Positions 29,257 through 43,958 are shown, counted from the first letter of the stretch. The stretch: DNA of 64,000 bases from Streptomyces sp. SUK 48 (GCF_009650765.1 NZ_CP045740.1:3510001-3574000); one strand, 5' to 3'. The notes: generated by a model not told the origin, from the sequence alone. Made by a program: numbers and translations.

Positions 29257-30264
29257 ATGCCCACTCCCGGCGAGACAGCGAAGTCCGCACCCACTCCGGC
29301 CGACGGGGCCAGCCCCGCCTCTGCGCCCGCCACGCCGTTGCTCCGGACCGGCCGGATTCATATCTCCGCCCGACAGCGGGGCGCCGACATCACCGCGCTC
29401 GTCCGGCTGGCCCTGCACCTGCCCCAGGTGCTCCTCAGCGCGGCCGTGGTCCTCGCGACCGCGTGCACCGTGGAGGCGCTGGGAGGGCCACCCTGGTGGC
29501 TCGGCTTCGCGGGCTGGGCGCTCAGTGGTCTCCTCCTCTTCCACCGGCCCTGCGAACGGGTCATCGCGCGTCGGCTGTTCGGACTGCGCTACCCCACGCC
29601 GAAAGAGGCCCCCACGCTGCGGGCCGTCTGGCGCGAGGTCACCGCCCGGGCCGGAGTGGATGGCGCCGCCTACCAACTGTGGGTCGAGGAAAGCCCGGAA
29701 CTGAACGCCATGGCGACGGCCGGTCATATCGTCGGTGTGACCAGCCACTCCCTGAGTTCACTCCCGCCGCCCCAGCTCGCCGGTGTGCTCGCCCACGAGC
29801 TGGGCCACCAAGTCCGGGGGCACGCGTGGGCGACCCTGCTGGTCCTCTGGTACGCGCTACCCGGCCGGCTCGCCGCGCGACTCCTGTGGCGGCTGGCGAA
29901 ACGGACGGACCGGATGTCCGCCGGGGCAACGCTGATCACGGCGATTGTCATCGGGGCAGTCGTGATCGCCCTGGTCACCGCGACGTACGGACTGATCCTG
30001 TTTCCCCTGATCACGCCGTACCTGGCGGCGGCGGTCTCCCGGCGCTCGGAATTGCGGGCGGACGATCACGCGGCGGATCTCGGTTTCGCCGCCGAGCTCA
30101 TGGCGGTGCTCGGCGACGAGAGCGAACGGGAGCCCGTACAACGGCCCGAGCGCCGGAGCCTCGGCAGCGCGGACGAGCCGGTGCTCACCCGGTTGCTGGA
30201 TTCCCATCCGGACATCCACACCCGCCTGCATCACCTGCAGGCGCGGCTGGAACGCCGGCGCTGA
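29257..30264 (+). CDS. M48-family membrane metalloprotease (HtpX-like)
   Basis: 335 residues, GAAGGGAAG before the ATG. Two membrane segments lie at about 48-70 and 80-96. The zinc site is AHELGHQVRGH with His180, Glu181 and His184, and the third ligand Glu265 lies in SELRADDHAADLG. Two more hydrophobic stretches at about 192-205 and 224-260 flank this region. This is the HtpX/Oma1 architecture, which cleaves membrane proteins in stress. As last gene of the operon it may process or remove the membrane effector or the SPFH partner; that is inference. Confidence 0.82.
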   Translation: MPTPGETAKSAPTPADGASPASAPATPLLRTGRIHISARQRGADITALVRLALHLPQVLLSAAVVLATACTVEALGGPPWWLGFAGWALSGLLLFHRPCERVIARRLFGLRYPTPKEAPTLRAVWREVTARAGVDGAAYQLWVEESPELNAMATAGHIVGVTSHSLSSLPPPQLAGVLAHELGHQVRGHAWATLLVLWYALPGRLAARLLWRLAKRTDRMSAGATLITAIVIGAVVIALVTATYGLILFPLITPYLAAAVSRRSELRADDHAADLGFAAELMAVLGDESEREPVQRPERRSLGSADEPVLTRLLDSHPDIHTRLHHLQARLERRR

Positions 30265-30270
30265 CACGCC

Positions 30271-30310
30271 GAAGGGCGGCCACCCCCCCGATGGGGAGTG
30301 GCCGCCCTTC
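30271..30310. terminator. Bidirectional terminator between the accessory operon and rpoC
   Basis: GAAGGGCGGCCAC (30271-30283) pairs perfectly with 30298-30310. It lies between the converging M48 protease gene and rpoC, so it can end both transcripts. Confidence 0.85.
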
Positions 30311-30321
30311 AGACTGCCCGC

Positions 30322-34221
<3,900 letters not shown>

Positions 34222-34318
34222 TATGCGTCAATCCCTCTCAGGGTCGTAAGTCTGTGGTCTGAAACGGGGGCCTGGGGGTCGGCGGGGCCCTGTGGGTGAG
34301 GGCCCCGCCGGACTCCCG

Positions 34319-37300
34319 TCAGACCTCTTCGACGCTGCTCGGCTCGCGCCGGGACAGGTCGATGCCGAGCTCCTCCGCAGCGCGGAAGACATCCTCGTCG
34401 GTGTCACGCATCTCGATGGACATGCCGTCGCTGGACAGCACCTCCACGTTCAGGCAGAGCGACTGCATCTCCTTGATGAGCACCTTGAAGGACTCGGGGA
34501 TGCCGGGCTCGGGAATGTTCTCGCCCTTGACGATGGCCTCGTAGACCTTCACGCGGCCGGTGACGTCGTCGGACTTGATGGTCAGCAGTTCCTGGAGGGC
34601 GTACGCGGCGCCGTATGCCTCAAGGGCCCACACCTCCATCTCGCCGAAGCGCTGGCCACCGAACTGCGCCTTACCACCCAGCGGCTGCTGGGTGATCATC
34701 GAGTACGGGCCGGTCGAACGCGCGTGCAGCTTGTCGTCGACCAGGTGGTGCAGCTTCAGGATGTACATGTAGCCGACCGAGATCGGGTCCGGGAACGGCT
34801 CACCGCTACGGCCGTCGAACAGCCGCGCCTTGCCGGACGGGAGCACCATGCGCTCGCCGTCGCGGTTCGGGATGGTGTGCTGGAGCAGACCCGCCAGCTC
34901 GTCCTCGCGGGCACCGTCGAACACCGGGGTGGCGACGTTGGTGCGCGGGGCGACCTGGTCGGCGCCGATGGCCTGCAGGCGCTGGGCCCACTCGTCGGCG
35001 AGACCGGAGACGTCCCAGCCGCGGCTGGCGAGCCAGCCGAGGTGGATCTCCAGGACCTGTCCCGGGTTCATTCGGGACGGCACACCCAGCGGGTTCAGGA
35101 TGATGTCGACCGGGGTGCCGTCCTCCAGGAACGGCATGTCCTCGATCGGCAGGATCTTGGAGATGACACCCTTGTTGCCGTGACGGCCGGCGAGCTTGTC
35201 ACCGTCGGTGATCTTGCGCTTCTGCGCGACGTAGACGCGGACCAGCTGGTTCACGCCCGGCGGCAGCTCGTCGCCCTCCTCGCGGTCGAAGACGCGCACG
35301 CCGATGACCTTGCCGGTCTCGCCGTGCGGCACCTTCAGCGAGGTGTCGCGGACCTCACGGGCCTTCTCACCGAAGATGGCGCGCAGCAGGCGCTCCTCCG
35401 GGGTCAGCTCGGTCTCACCCTTGGGCGTGACCTTGCCGACGAGGATGTCGCCGGCGATGACCTCGGCGCCGATGCGGATGATGCCGCGCTCGTCGAGGTC
35501 GGCGAGGACCTCCTCGGAGACGTTCGGGATGTCCCGGGTGATCTCCTCGGGGCCGAGCTTGGTGTCACGGGCGTCGACCTCGTGCTCCTCGATGTGGATC
35601 GAGGAGAGGACGTCGTCCTGCACGAGGCGCTGCGACAGGATGATCGCGTCCTCGTAGTTGTGACCCTCCCACGGCATGAACGCCACGAGCAGGTTCTTGC
35701 CCAGGGCCATCTCACCGTTCTCGGTGGCCGGACCGTCGGCGAGGACCTGGCCCTCGATGATCCGGTCGCCCTCGTTGACGATGACCTTCTGGTTGACCGA
35801 GGTGCCCTGGTTGGAGCGGGAGAACTTGTGCAGGCGGTACGTGATGTACGTGCCGTCGTCGTTCGCCGTGGTGATGTAGTCCGCGGAGACCTCCTGGACC
35901 ACACCCGCCTTCTCGGCCTTGACCACGTCGCCGGCGTCGACGGCGGAGCGGTACTCCATGCCGGTACCGACGAGCGGGGCCTCCGACTTAATCAGCGGAA
36001 CGGCCTGACGCATCATGTTCGCGCCCATGAGGGCACGGTTGGCGTCGTCGTGCTCGAGGAAGGGGATCATGGCCGTCGCGACCGACACCATCTGGCGCGG
36101 CGAGACGTCCATGTAGTCCACGTCGGCGCCGCCGACGTAGTCGACCTCGCCGCCGCGGCGGCGGACCAGCACGCGGGCCTCGGCGAAGCGCAGCTCGTCC
36201 GTCAGCGGGGCGTTGGCCTGCGCGATGACGAAGCGGTCCTCCTCGTCGGCGGTCAGGTAGTCGACCTCGTCGGTGACCTGGCCGTCGATGACCTTGCGGT
36301 ACGGGGTCTCGACGAAACCGAACGCGTTGACCCGGCCGTAGGAGGCGAGCGAGCCGATCAGACCGATGTTCGGGCCTTCGGGCGTCTCGATCGGGCACAT
36401 GCGGCCGTAGTGCGAGGGGTGCACGTCACGGACCTCGAAGCCGGCCCGCTCACGGGAGAGACCACCCGGGCCAAGAGCCGACAGACGGCGCTTGTGGGTG
36501 AGACCCGACAGCGGGTTGTTCTGGTCCATGAACTGCGACAGCTGGCTGGTGCCGAAGAACTCCTTGATGGAGGCGACGACCGGCCGGATGTTGATCAGGG
36601 TCTGCGGCGTGATCGCCTCGACGTCCTGGGTGGTCATGCGCTCGCGCACGACGCGCTCCATACGAGCCAGACCCGTGCGGACCTGGTTCTGGATGAGCTC
36701 GCCGACGCTGCGCAGACGACGGTTGCCGAAGTGGTCGATGTCGTCGGTCTCGACGACGATCGTGTCGCCGCTGTCGCCCGTGGTCTCGGTCTCGCCGGCG
36801 TGCAGCTGCACCAGGTACTTGATCGTCGAGATGATGTCCTCGACGGTCAGGATGCCCGCGTCCAGCGGGGCGTCGGCGCCCAGCTTCTTGTTGACCTTGT
36901 AGCGGCCGACCTTGGCGAGGTCGTAGCGCTTCGGGTTGAAGTAGAGGTTCTCGAGCAGCGTCTGCGCGGCCTCACGCGTGGGGGGCTCGCCCGGACGCAG
37001 CTTGCGGTAGATGTCGAGCAGCGCGTCGTCCTGGCCCTGGGTGTGGTCCTTCTCCAGGGTGGCGCGCATCGACTCGTAGTCGCCGAACTCTTCGAGGATC
37101 TGCTCGGTGGTCCAGCCGAGCGCCTTCAGAAGGACGGTGACCGACTGCTTGCGCTTGCGGTCGATGCGCACACCGACCATGTCGCGCTTGTCGATCTCCA
37201 TCTCCAGCCAGGCACCCCGGGACGGGATGATCTTGGCGGAGAAGATGTCCTTGTCGGACGTCTTGTCGATGGAGGAGTCGAAGTAGACACCGGGGGAACG

Positions 37301-37804
37301 GACCAGCTGAGACACCACGACACGCTCGGTGCCGTTGATGACGAAGGTGCCCTTGTTCGTCATGAGCGGGAAGTCGCCCATGAAGACCGTCTGGGACTTG
37401 ATCTCACCGGTCTCGTTGTTGGTGAACTCGGCGGTGACGAAGAGCGGAGCGGCGTACGTGAAGTCGCGGTCCTTGCACTCGTCGATGGAGTTCTTCGGCG
37501 GCTCGAAGCGGTGGTCCCGGAACGTCAGGGACATCGACCCGGAGAAGTCCTCGATCGGGGAGATCTCCTCGAAGATCTCCTCCAGACCGGACTTGGTGGG
37601 GACGTCCTGACCGTTCTCCAGAGCCTCCTCGACCCGACTCTGCCAAGCGGTGTTGCCGAGCAGCCAGTCAAAGCTCTCGGTCTGCAGCGCGAGCAGGTTC
37701 GGAACCTCGAGAGGCTCCTTGATCTTTGCAAAGGAAATGCGCAGCGGGGCGGTGCTTGCGCCGTTGTTCGTATTCGCGGTCGAGGCGTTGCGCGAGGCGG
37801 CCAA
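34319..37804 (-). CDS. rpoB: RNA polymerase beta subunit
   Basis: 1161 residues from a TTG start at 37804 ([14 protein letters not shown]), which gives the standard streptomycete N-terminus; a longer frame to 37864 has no family support. The rifampicin region reads [20 protein letters not shown] with the usual sensitive residues. All conserved blocks to the C-terminal VEEV are present. Promoter predicted at 37969-37997. Confidence 0.98.
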   Translation of the reverse strand: MAASRNASTANTNNGASTAPLRISFAKIKEPLEVPNLLALQTESFDWLLGNTAWQSRVEEALENGQDVPTKSGLEEIFEEISPIEDFSGSMSLTFRDHRFEPPKNSIDECKDRDFTYAAPLFVTAEFTNNETGEIKSQTVFMGDFPLMTNKGTFVINGTERVVVSQLVRSPGVYFDSSIDKTSDKDIFSAKIIPSRGAWLEMEIDKRDMVGVRIDRKRKQSVTVLLKALGWTTEQILEEFGDYESMRATLEKDHTQGQDDALLDIYRKLRPGEPPTREAAQTLLENLYFNPKRYDLAKVGRYKVNKKLGADAPLDAGILTVEDIISTIKYLVQLHAGETETTGDSGDTIVVETDDIDHFGNRRLRSVGELIQNQVRTGLARMERVVRERMTTQDVEAITPQTLINIRPVVASIKEFFGTSQLSQFMDQNNPLSGLTHKRRLSALGPGGLSRERAGFEVRDVHPSHYGRMCPIETPEGPNIGLIGSLASYGRVNAFGFVETPYRKVIDGQVTDEVDYLTADEEDRFVIAQANAPLTDELRFAEARVLVRRRGGEVDYVGGADVDYMDVSPRQMVSVATAMIPFLEHDDANRALMGANMMRQAVPLIKSEAPLVGTGMEYRSAVDAGDVVKAEKAGVVQEVSADYITTANDDGTYITYRLHKFSRSNQGTSVNQKVIVNEGDRIIEGQVLADGPATENGEMALGKNLLVAFMPWEGHNYEDAIILSQRLVQDDVLSSIHIEEHEVDARDTKLGPEEITRDIPNVSEEVLADLDERGIIRIGAEVIAGDILVGKVTPKGETELTPEERLLRAIFGEKAREVRDTSLKVPHGETGKVIGVRVFDREEGDELPPGVNQLVRVYVAQKRKITDGDKLAGRHGNKGVISKILPIEDMPFLEDGTPVDIILNPLGVPSRMNPGQVLEIHLGWLASRGWDVSGLADEWAQRLQAIGADQVAPRTNVATPVFDGAREDELAGLLQHTIPNRDGERMVLPSGKARLFDGRSGEPFPDPISVGYMYILKLHHLVDDKLHARSTGPYSMITQQPLGGKAQFGGQRFGEMEVWALEAYGAAYALQELLTIKSDDVTGRVKVYEAIVKGENIPEPGIPESFKVLIKEMQSLCLNVEVLSSDGMSIEMRDTDEDVFRAAEELGIDLSRREPSSVEEV

Positions 37805-37968
37805 GAGGGGGTCCTTCCGAGGGCTCGGACTCACTACGCGCGTACCGGCCCCTCCCTCAAACACGGAGGCGGAAACCCCAGGTCAGGGGGGCTTCGGTCA
37901 TCGATGCTCGAGTGAGGGCAGACCCCTGGTGACGGGCAGGGGACAGCTAACAGGCAGCGCAAAGGGTC

Positions 37969-37997
37969 AGTGTAGCCACTTGGCACACTGATGTCCA
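37969..37997 (-). promoter_or_regulatory. Predicted rpoB promoter
   Basis: Minus strand: -35 TGGACA (37992-37997), 17-base spacer, -10 TACACT (37969-37974). It leaves a leader of about 160 bases before the rpoB TTG. The gap from 37805 to 38373 (569 bases) has no credible gene; it holds this promoter and the hairpin at 38268-38305. Confidence 0.6.
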
Positions 37998-38267
37998 GTG
38001 CGGGTTTGTCGAGACCCTCGCTGTGCTCACCGCTCTTGTCAACGCCCTCGGCATGCTGCCCTTCAACGCACGTTGATACTGCCCTCTTCGCCGTCGATCC
38101 ATGCCTCGGATTCGGATCGTTGTGACGACGCGTCCTGAGAATTGCGCGCTGCGTGCGGTTCGTCAAGAGCTCCCCACCGGAACCGGGCCGTCCGGGAGAC
38201 ACGACGAAGATCACCATACCTCCCGCGACCGCGAGCGCAAGGCAACCGCGGTCACCCTCCGCATACG

Positions 38268-38305
38268 CCGAAGAGCGACCACCCGGATGGATGATCGCTC
38301 TTCGG
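38268..38305 (-). terminator. Hairpin after rplL
   Basis: CCGAAGAGCGA (38268-38278) pairs with TCGCTCTTCGG (38295-38305), about 70 bases after the rplL stop. It probably attenuates transcription between rplJL and rpoBC. Confidence 0.65.
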
Positions 38306-38373
38306 TGCGTTCGCGTTACAGCCCTACAGGGCCGAATTCAGCGCGCGTTCGAGTCCTGCGGACCCGTGAGGTG

Positions 38374-38760
38374 TTACTTGACCTCGACGGAGGCGCCGGC
38401 GCCCTTGAGGGACTCGGCGGCCTTCTCCGCGGCCTCCTTGTTGACCTTCTCGAGGACGGGCTTCGGGGTGCCGTCCACCAGGTCCTTGGCCTCCTTGAGG
38501 CCGAGGGAGGTGAGCTCGCGCACGACCTTGATGACCTGGATCTTCTTCTCGCCGGCACCGGTGAGGATGACGTCGAACTCGTCCTGCTCCTCGACGGCCT
38601 CAGCGGCGCCGCCAGCGGCACCACCGGCGACGACGACCGGCGCGGCAGCGGCGGCGGTGACGTCGAACTTCTCCTCGAAGGCCTTCACGAACTCGGAGAG
38701 CTCGATGAGGGTCATCTCCTCGAACTGGGCAAGCAGCTCGTCCTGGGTGAGCTTCGCCAT
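38374..38760 (-). CDS. rplL: 50S ribosomal protein L7/L12
   Basis: Stalk protein that recruits translational GTPases. 128 residues from [17 protein letters not shown]-terminal dimerisation helices, an Ala/Gly hinge (about 35-55) and the C-terminal domain [20 protein letters not shown]. The ATG at 38760 is preferred over one seven codons upstream because it matches the family and has a good ribosome site. Confidence 0.98.
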   Translation of the reverse strand: MAKLTQDELLAQFEEMTLIELSEFVKAFEEKFDVTAAAAAPVVVAGGAAGGAAEAVEEQDEFDVILTGAGEKKIQVIKVVRELTSLGLKEAKDLVDGTPKPVLEKVNKEAAEKAAESLKGAGASVEVK

Positions 38761-38871
38761 GATGGCGGTCCTTCCACTCAATCGGCAGGTGCCGGATGTA
38801 CTGGGTAAGGCGGGCGTACGTCGGCCCGCTGCGACCCGCGCCGGTTGGTGCGGGTCAGAAAGCGAGCCGAA

Positions 38872-39402
38872 TTACTCGGCACCGCCCTGCTCGGCCTGCT
38901 TGGCGCGCAGCGCGTCCACGGTGCGGACGAGCTTCGACGGCAGCGCCTGGAAGAGGGAGGCAGCCTGGGACTGCTTCCCCTTGAAGGCACCGGCCAGCTT
39001 GCTGAGCAGAACCTCGCGGGACTCGAGGTCCGCAAGCTTCTTGATCTCGTCGGCAGACATCGCCTTGCCGTCAAGGACGCCGCCCTTGATGACGAGATTC
39101 GGGTTGTCCTTGGCGAAGTCACGGAGACCCTTCGCCGACTCCACCGGGTCACCGGTGACGAAGGCGACGGCCGTCGGACCAGCGAAGAGCTGGTCGTCCA
39201 GCGCGATCCCGGCCTCGTTGGCCGCAATCTTGGTCAGCGTGTTCTTCACCACGGCGTACTGGGCGTTCTCACCGAGCGACCGGCGCAGCGTCTTGAGCTG
39301 CGCCACGGTGAGACCGCGGTACTCGGTCAGCACGGCGGCGTTGGAGCTGCGGAACTTGTCCGTCAGCTCCGCAACCGCGGCAGCCTTGTCGGGCCTCGCC
39401 AT
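38872..39402 (-). CDS. rplJ: 50S ribosomal protein L10
   Basis: Base of the L7/L12 stalk; with L12 it represses its own operon by binding the leader. 176 residues from [17 protein letters not shown], with the [13 protein letters not shown] motif and a C-terminal helix for L12 binding. Longer upstream frames lie in the leader. Confidence 0.98.
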   Translation of the reverse strand: MARPDKAAAVAELTDKFRSSNAAVLTEYRGLTVAQLKTLRRSLGENAQYAVVKNTLTKIAANEAGIALDDQLFAGPTAVAFVTGDPVESAKGLRDFAKDNPNLVIKGGVLDGKAMSADEIKKLADLESREVLLSKLAGAFKGKQSQAASLFQALPSKLVRTVDALRAKQAEQGGAE

Positions 39403-39645
39403 AGAGCCTCGGCCTCCTTCCGGGTGATTCGGACCGCGCGGACCCGAAGGAGGACTGGGTAAAACAAACGCCCCGGCGCAGGCGCTCGGGGCGGACTCGA
39501 CCGGCCGCACACGCGCTCGGCGCGCGCACTCCGGGAGTTCTTCCACTGACACCTGCGCGGGTCGTCCACTTTTCAGTGGATCCTTCGGCCACCGCGCCCT
39601 CTACGAGCGCGCGGCAACGACCAGCGGTCTTTGGCTTCGGGGATG

Positions 39646-39675
39646 ACAGTACGGGACCGGGGCGCCGCGGGGCAA
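39646..39675 (-). promoter_or_regulatory. Predicted rplJL promoter and leader
   Basis: Minus strand: -35 TTGCCC (39670-39675), 18-base spacer, -10 TACTGT (39646-39651). The resulting leader of about 240 bases (39403-39640) has no gene and contains several GC hairpins; L10 autoregulation would act here. Confidence 0.5.
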
Positions 39676-39707
39676 ATCGAGCCCGCGACGCCCCGGTCCC
39701 GGTGAGA

Positions 39708-40649
39708 TCAGGAGGTGAGGCCGGTGCCGCCGGCCGTGGTGCCGCCCGAGGGGCTGTTGGCGCCGCCGGACTTCATCATGTCCGCGATGTCCATCGTGTC
39801 GGCGGCCGGCGGCGCCTCGGCGGAGACCGCCACGCCGTAGTCGCTGTAGTGGGCGGTGCTGTTCAGCGTGCCGTTGGCGGTGGCCGCCTTCTCGGTCTTC
39901 TTGACCAGCAGGTTCTGGTCGTTGACCCAGATGTCGATGGCGTCCGTCGTGACACCGGACTGCTTCAGCTGCTGCTTGAGGGCGGTGAGCTGGCCGGCGC
40001 TGAGGTTGCCGCCCTTGCCCGCGAGAGCGGCGACGTCCATGGTGCCCGCGTAGTGCGTGGTGTGCTGCCCGTCGACGGTCTCCGTGCCGACCTTCTTGAC
40101 GTCCCCGGAGGCCAGCAGCATCTTCACCGACTGGTTCGGCGTCGCGGTCTGGAGCTGGTCCTTCATGTACGCGCCGGAGGCGCCGCCGGCCTTGGCCAGG
40201 TAGTCGTAGTCGTACTTGACCCAGTGCTTGCCGCCGGCTTGCTGGGCGAACGCGTCGCTCATCTTCGCGTAGAAGGCGTCCGGCAGATAGCGGGCCTCCA
40301 TGCGCGCGGTGCCGGCCTTGCGCATCGCGTCGGCCATCTTGCCGCCGGTGTACGTGACGGTCATGTTGCCCTTGAGGCCGTCGCCCCACGCGAGCGTGCC
40401 GTCGGCGTTCATCGCCATGATGTCGCCCATGGACGTGGTGGAGCGCACCTTGGCCGACTCGGCCTTGTCCGTGGACTGCTCGACATCGCGCAGTACGGCC
40501 GCGACAGGGCTCAGGTGGACCTTGCCGGCACCCGACGCCTTGCTGTCGCCCTTCCCGGAGTCCGAGGAGCCGCAGGCGGCCAGTCCGGTCAGTGCCGCCA
40601 CCACGGCCACGGAAAGGGTCACCCGGCGAACGGTCGTCGTGCTCTTCAT
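39708..40649 (-). CDS. Lipoprotein of the LppX/LprG-like fold
   Basis: 313 residues with the signal peptide MKSTTTVRRVTLSVAVVAAL and lipobox LAAC, so anchored to the outer face of the membrane. The mature domain (AKVRSTTSM, WVKYDYDYLAK, DIWVNDQNLLVKK, TAHYSDYGVAVSAEAP) has the pattern of the LolA/LppX/LprG beta-sheet superfamily, which bind lipids in mycobacteria. A low-complexity Gly/Ser/Thr tail follows. It sits between rplJ and rplA, where streptomycetes often have such a gene. Ligand unknown. Confidence 0.82.
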   Translation of the reverse strand: MKSTTTVRRVTLSVAVVAALTGLAACGSSDSGKGDSKASGAGKVHLSPVAAVLRDVEQSTDKAESAKVRSTTSMGDIMAMNADGTLAWGDGLKGNMTVTYTGGKMADAMRKAGTARMEARYLPDAFYAKMSDAFAQQAGGKHWVKYDYDYLAKAGGASGAYMKDQLQTATPNQSVKMLLASGDVKKVGTETVDGQHTTHYAGTMDVAALAGKGGNLSAGQLTALKQQLKQSGVTTDAIDIWVNDQNLLVKKTEKAATANGTLNSTAHYSDYGVAVSAEAPPAADTMDIADMMKSGGANSPSGGTTAGGTGLTS

Positions 40650-40737
40650 TCTTGTCCTACCCCCTGCGAATCGTCTGCGCGCAGCCTAGTGCCGGCCACC
40701 GACAGTCGTACGACGAACAGGTCGTACACAGAAAGGA

Positions 40738-40769
40738 CGGGCCCCGCACCTCAACGGTTGCGGGGCCCG
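40738..40769 (-). terminator. Terminator after rplA
   Basis: CGGGCCCCGCA (40738-40748) pairs perfectly with 40759-40769. It is 49 bases downstream of the rplA stop. Confidence 0.8.
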
Positions 40770-40817
40770 CCCTTCAGTCACGCGTACCGGACGCGGCTAC
40801 CGGGGTGAGCGCGGGGC

Positions 40818-41543
40818 TCAGACGGCGGCCGGGTCCTCCTCGACGAGGAGGTTGCGGGTACGGTTCGGGTCGAGCTGGATGCCGGGACCCATCGTGGTGG
40901 TGAGGGCGGCCTTCTTGATGTAGCGGCCCTTCGCGGCGGACGGCTTCAGACGGAGGATCTCCTCCAGCGCGGCGCCGTAGTTCTCCACCAGCTTGGCGTC
41001 GTCGAAGGACACCTTGCCGATGATGAAGTGCAGGTTCGAGTGCTTGTCGACGCGGAACTCGATCTTGCCGCCCTTGATGTCCGTGACGGCCTTGGTCACG
41101 TCGGGGGTGACGGTGCCGGTCTTCGGGTTCGGCATCAGACCACGGGGGCCGAGGACGCGGCCGAGGCGGCCGACCTTGCCCATGAGGTCCGGGGTGGCGA
41201 CGACGGCGTCGAAGTCCAGGCGGCCCTTCGAGACCTCGTCGATCAGCTCGTCGGCGCCGACGATGTCGGCGCCCGCGGCACGCGCGGCCTCGGCACGGTC
41301 ACCGGTCGCGAAGACCAGGACCCGGGCGGTCTTACCGGTGCCGTGCGGAAGGTTCACGGTGCCACGGACCATCTGGTCGGCCTTGCGCGGGTCGACACCC
41401 AGACGGAAGGCGACCTCGACGGTGCCGTCGAACTTGGTCGTGGAGGTCTCCTTGGCGAGACGGACGGCCTCGAGCGGGGCGTACAGCTTCTCCCGGTCGA
41501 TCTTGGCGTCCGCAGCGCGGAGAGCCTTGCTGCGCTTGCTCAC
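40818..41543 (-). CDS. rplA: 50S ribosomal protein L1
   Basis: Forms the mobile L1 stalk and represses the rplKA mRNA. 241 residues from a GTG start ([16 protein letters not shown]) with AGGAGC upstream. The signature [20 protein letters not shown] is intact. Confidence 0.98.
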   Translation of the reverse strand: MSKRSKALRAADAKIDREKLYAPLEAVRLAKETSTTKFDGTVEVAFRLGVDPRKADQMVRGTVNLPHGTGKTARVLVFATGDRAEAARAAGADIVGADELIDEVSKGRLDFDAVVATPDLMGKVGRLGRVLGPRGLMPNPKTGTVTPDVTKAVTDIKGGKIEFRVDKHSNLHFIIGKVSFDDAKLVENYGAALEEILRLKPSAAKGRYIKKAALTTTMGPGIQLDPNRTRNLLVEEDPAAV

Positions 41544-41641
41544 AACTTGCTCCTGTGTGTTCTGAAAGGAGTCGTGGTCTCCGGGCCGAGCAGGCCCTGC
41601 CACGTGCGACCGGCTACGGCCGCATTACCTGCTGGTGGTGG

Positions 41642-42076
41642 TCAGCCCTCGACCGTGACGCCCATGGAGCGCGCGGTACCGGCGATGATCTTCGCCGCGG
41701 CGTCCAGGTCGTTCGCGTTCAGGTCGGGCATCTTGGTCGTGGCGATCTCGCGGACCTGCGCCTCGGTGATCTTGGCGACCTTGGTCTTGTGCGGCTCGCC
41801 GGAGCCCTTCTCCACACCCGCGGCCTTGAGGATCATCTTGGCGGCCGGCGGCGTCTTGGTGACGAAGGTGAAGGAGCGGTCCTCGTAGACCGTGATCTCC
41901 ACCGGGATGACCCAGCCACGCTGCGACTCGGTCGCGGCGTTGTAGGCCTTGCAGAACTCCATGATGTTGACGCCGTGCTGACCCAGCGCCGGGCCGACCG
42001 GCGGAGCCGGGTTGGCGGCACCGGCCTGGATCTGGAGCTTGATGAGCCCCGTGACCTTCTTCTTCTTGGGAGGCAT
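41642..42076 (-). CDS. rplK: 50S ribosomal protein L11
   Basis: GTPase-centre protein, target region for thiopeptides and needed for RelA activation. 144 residues beginning [19 protein letters not shown], with the conserved [19 protein letters not shown] loop. It is the first gene of rplK-rplA. Confidence 0.98.
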   Translation of the reverse strand: MPPKKKKVTGLIKLQIQAGAANPAPPVGPALGQHGVNIMEFCKAYNAATESQRGWVIPVEITVYEDRSFTFVTKTPPAAKMILKAAGVEKGSGEPHKTKVAKITEAQVREIATTKMPDLNANDLDAAAKIIAGTARSMGVTVEG

Positions 42077-42147
42077 AGCTCTCCGGGTCCTTTCGATTCG
42101 GGTCCTGCCCGCTTCCGGGGACAACCCGGACGCAGGCATACCGCACA

Positions 42148-42175
42148 ACGATAACGGGTATAGATGCGCGGCCAA
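42148..42175 (-). promoter_or_regulatory. Possible rplKA promoter
   Basis: Minus strand: -35 TTGGCC (42170-42175), 16-base spacer, -10 TATCGT (42148-42153), 71 bases before the rplK ATG and just after the nusG terminator. Confidence 0.4.
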
Positions 42176-42183
42176 AAACCGAG

Positions 42184-42219
42184 CAGGTCAGACGGGCTGC
42201 GATCAGCCCGTCCGACCTG
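42184..42219 (-). terminator. Terminator after nusG
   Basis: CAGGTCAGACGGGCTG (42184-42199) pairs with 42204-42219 with one mismatch around a four-base loop, about 25 bases after the nusG stop. Confidence 0.75.
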
Positions 42220-42244
42220 TTCGGAAGCGGTGGTCCAGAAGGGA

Positions 42245-43156
42245 CTAGTTCTTCTGGATCTGGTCGAAGGAGAGCTCGACCGGCGTCTCGCGGCCGAAGA
42301 TCTCCACCAGGCCCTTGACCTTCTTGGAGTCGGCGTTGATCTCGTTGATCGTCGCCTGGAGGGTGGCGAAGGGGCCGTCGGTGACGGTGACCGAGTCGCC
42401 GACCTCGAAGTCCAGCACCTGGACCTCGACCTTGCGCTGCGGCGCGGGCTTGCCCTCGGCCTCGGCGGCCTCGCGGGCGGCCTTCTCCTCGGCCTCCGGG
42501 GCGAGCATCTTGACGATCTCGTCCAGGGTCAGCGGGTACGGGTCGTACGCGTTGCCCACGAAGCCGGTGACGCCCGGGGTGTTGCGGACGACGCCCCAGG
42601 ACTCGTTGGTCAGGTCCATGCGGACCAGGACGTAACCCGGCAGCTTGTTCTGCTTGATCGTCTTGCGGTCGCCGTTCTTGATCTGGACGACCTCTTCCTG
42701 CGGCACCTCGGCCTGGAAGATGTAGTCCTCGACGTTCAGCGAGACGGCGCGCTGCTCCAGGTTGGTCTTCACGCGGTTCTCGTAGCCGGCGTACGTGTGG
42801 ATGACGTACCACTCGCCGGGCAGGGTGCGCAGTTCGTCGCGCAGGGCCTGGACGGGGTCGACCGGCGCGGCCGGCTCCTCCTCGACGGCCTCGGCGGCGG
42901 CGTCCTCGTCGCCCTCCTCGGCGTCCTCGTCCTCGGCGTCGGCGGCGGGGGCCTCGGGGGCCTCCTGCTCGTCCGCGTCGTCCGCGTCCTCGGTGTGCAG
43001 CGCGGCCTCCTCGGCCGGCTCGCCCGCCTCGGCCTCGGCAGCCTCGAACTCGTCCTGCTCGTCCGCGCCCTCGACGATGTCGAGCTCGTCGTCCACCATC
43101 TCGGCAGCGTTCCCGCGAGGCTCGGTGGCGTCGTCGTTCAGGTTCGGGTCAGACAC
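42245..43156 (-). CDS. nusG: Transcription antitermination factor NusG
   Basis: Binds RNA polymerase, Rho and S10. 303 residues: an acidic N-terminal extension of about 115 residues (Glu/Asp/Ala-rich), the NGN domain from [19 protein letters not shown], a charged linker, and a C-terminal KOW domain ([19 protein letters not shown]). The extension is typical of streptomycetes. It lies in secE-nusG order. Confidence 0.97.
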   Translation of the reverse strand: MSDPNLNDDATEPRGNAAEMVDDELDIVEGADEQDEFEAAEAEAGEPAEEAALHTEDADDADEQEAPEAPAADAEDEDAEEGDEDAAAEAVEEEPAAPVDPVQALRDELRTLPGEWYVIHTYAGYENRVKTNLEQRAVSLNVEDYIFQAEVPQEEVVQIKNGDRKTIKQNKLPGYVLVRMDLTNESWGVVRNTPGVTGFVGNAYDPYPLTLDEIVKMLAPEAEEKAAREAAEAEGKPAPQRKVEVQVLDFEVGDSVTVTDGPFATLQATINEINADSKKVKGLVEIFGRETPVELSFDQIQKN

Positions 43157-43236
43157 GATGGCTGCTTCTTCCTGGTTACATAGGGGTGGAACATGCGAAA
43201 ACGGGCGCCGGTGCCACGGCGCCCTTCGCTCTTGGC

Positions 43237-43521
43237 TCAGCCGAAGACGTACTTGGCCGCGTGGTTGAGCCCATAGTCAATCACGGTCACCAGCGCGATC
43301 ATGATGGCGACGAAGAAGATCACCACAGTGGTGTACGACGTCAGCTGGTTGCGCGAGGGCCAGACGACCTTGCGGAGTTCCGCGATGATCTGGCGGTAGA
43401 AGGTCGCCAGACGCTTCAGCGGACCCTTCTTGGCGCGCTTGCCGCCCTTGCGGGCCTTCTTGGCCTCAGGCACTTCGTCCTGGGCATCAGGCGTATCGAT
43501 GGAGCCCACGGCGTCCGTCAT
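43237..43521 (-). CDS. secE: Preprotein translocase subunit SecE
   Basis: Stabilises SecY. 94 residues from the ATG at 43521 with GAGG before it. A basic N-terminal part is followed by an amphipathic helix ([20 protein letters not shown]) and one membrane segment ([20 protein letters not shown]), as in actinobacterial short SecE. It follows tRNA-Trp. Confidence 0.97.
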   Translation of the reverse strand: MTDAVGSIDTPDAQDEVPEAKKARKGGKRAKKGPLKRLATFYRQIIAELRKVVWPSRNQLTSYTTVVIFFVAIMIALVTVIDYGLNHAAKYVFG

Positions 43522-43627
43522 AATCCTCACCTGATCCCGGGTCGTGGCCGTGCCGCGCCCGGTTACTGAGCCGCACGGCGGTGCATTGCTGTACGTACAA
43601 GCGCACACATCCTGGCGGTGTGTGTAG

Positions 43628-43700
43628 CAGGGCCGGAGGGACTTGAACCCCCAACCGCCGGTTTTGGAGACCGGTGCTCTACCAATTGAGCTACGACCCT
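43628..43700 (-). tRNA. tRNA-Trp (CCA anticodon)
   Basis: 73 bases form a full cloverleaf on the minus strand. Acceptor AGGGTCG pairs with CGGCCCT; the anticodon loop is CTCCAAA with CCA; T arm GGGGGTTCAAGTCCCTC. It is first in the tRNA-Trp-secE-nusG group, a conserved actinobacterial arrangement. CCA is not encoded. Confidence 0.95.
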
Positions 43701-43958
43701 TTGTGTGTCCCCAACGTACCGCATCCGACCGAGTGCTCGGTGGCACCGATCGTGACGGGCCGCTGGAGGCCAACGAGGTGAGAGTGTACGTGGTCCCGGG
43801 CCCGGCGTCGAACAGAAAGTGTCGGCCCGAGCTCCCCTGAGCGAAGATCGTCCAGGCCGGGGCGGGTATTCGGATAGGTGTTCAGGACTCGACCCGATGC
43901 CGTTCAGACTGTGAAACCCGTGTGCCCGGGACATTTCCGGTCTGGAAGCATGGGCTCC

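Noticed and set aside
34319..37804. Rifampicin-resistance allele in rpoB
   Set aside because: The cluster I residues (including [11 protein letters not shown] and THKRR) match sensitive actinobacterial sequences.
42245..43156. Acidic N-terminal extension of NusG as a novelty
   Set aside because: Such extensions are usual in streptomycete NusG, so this is not new.
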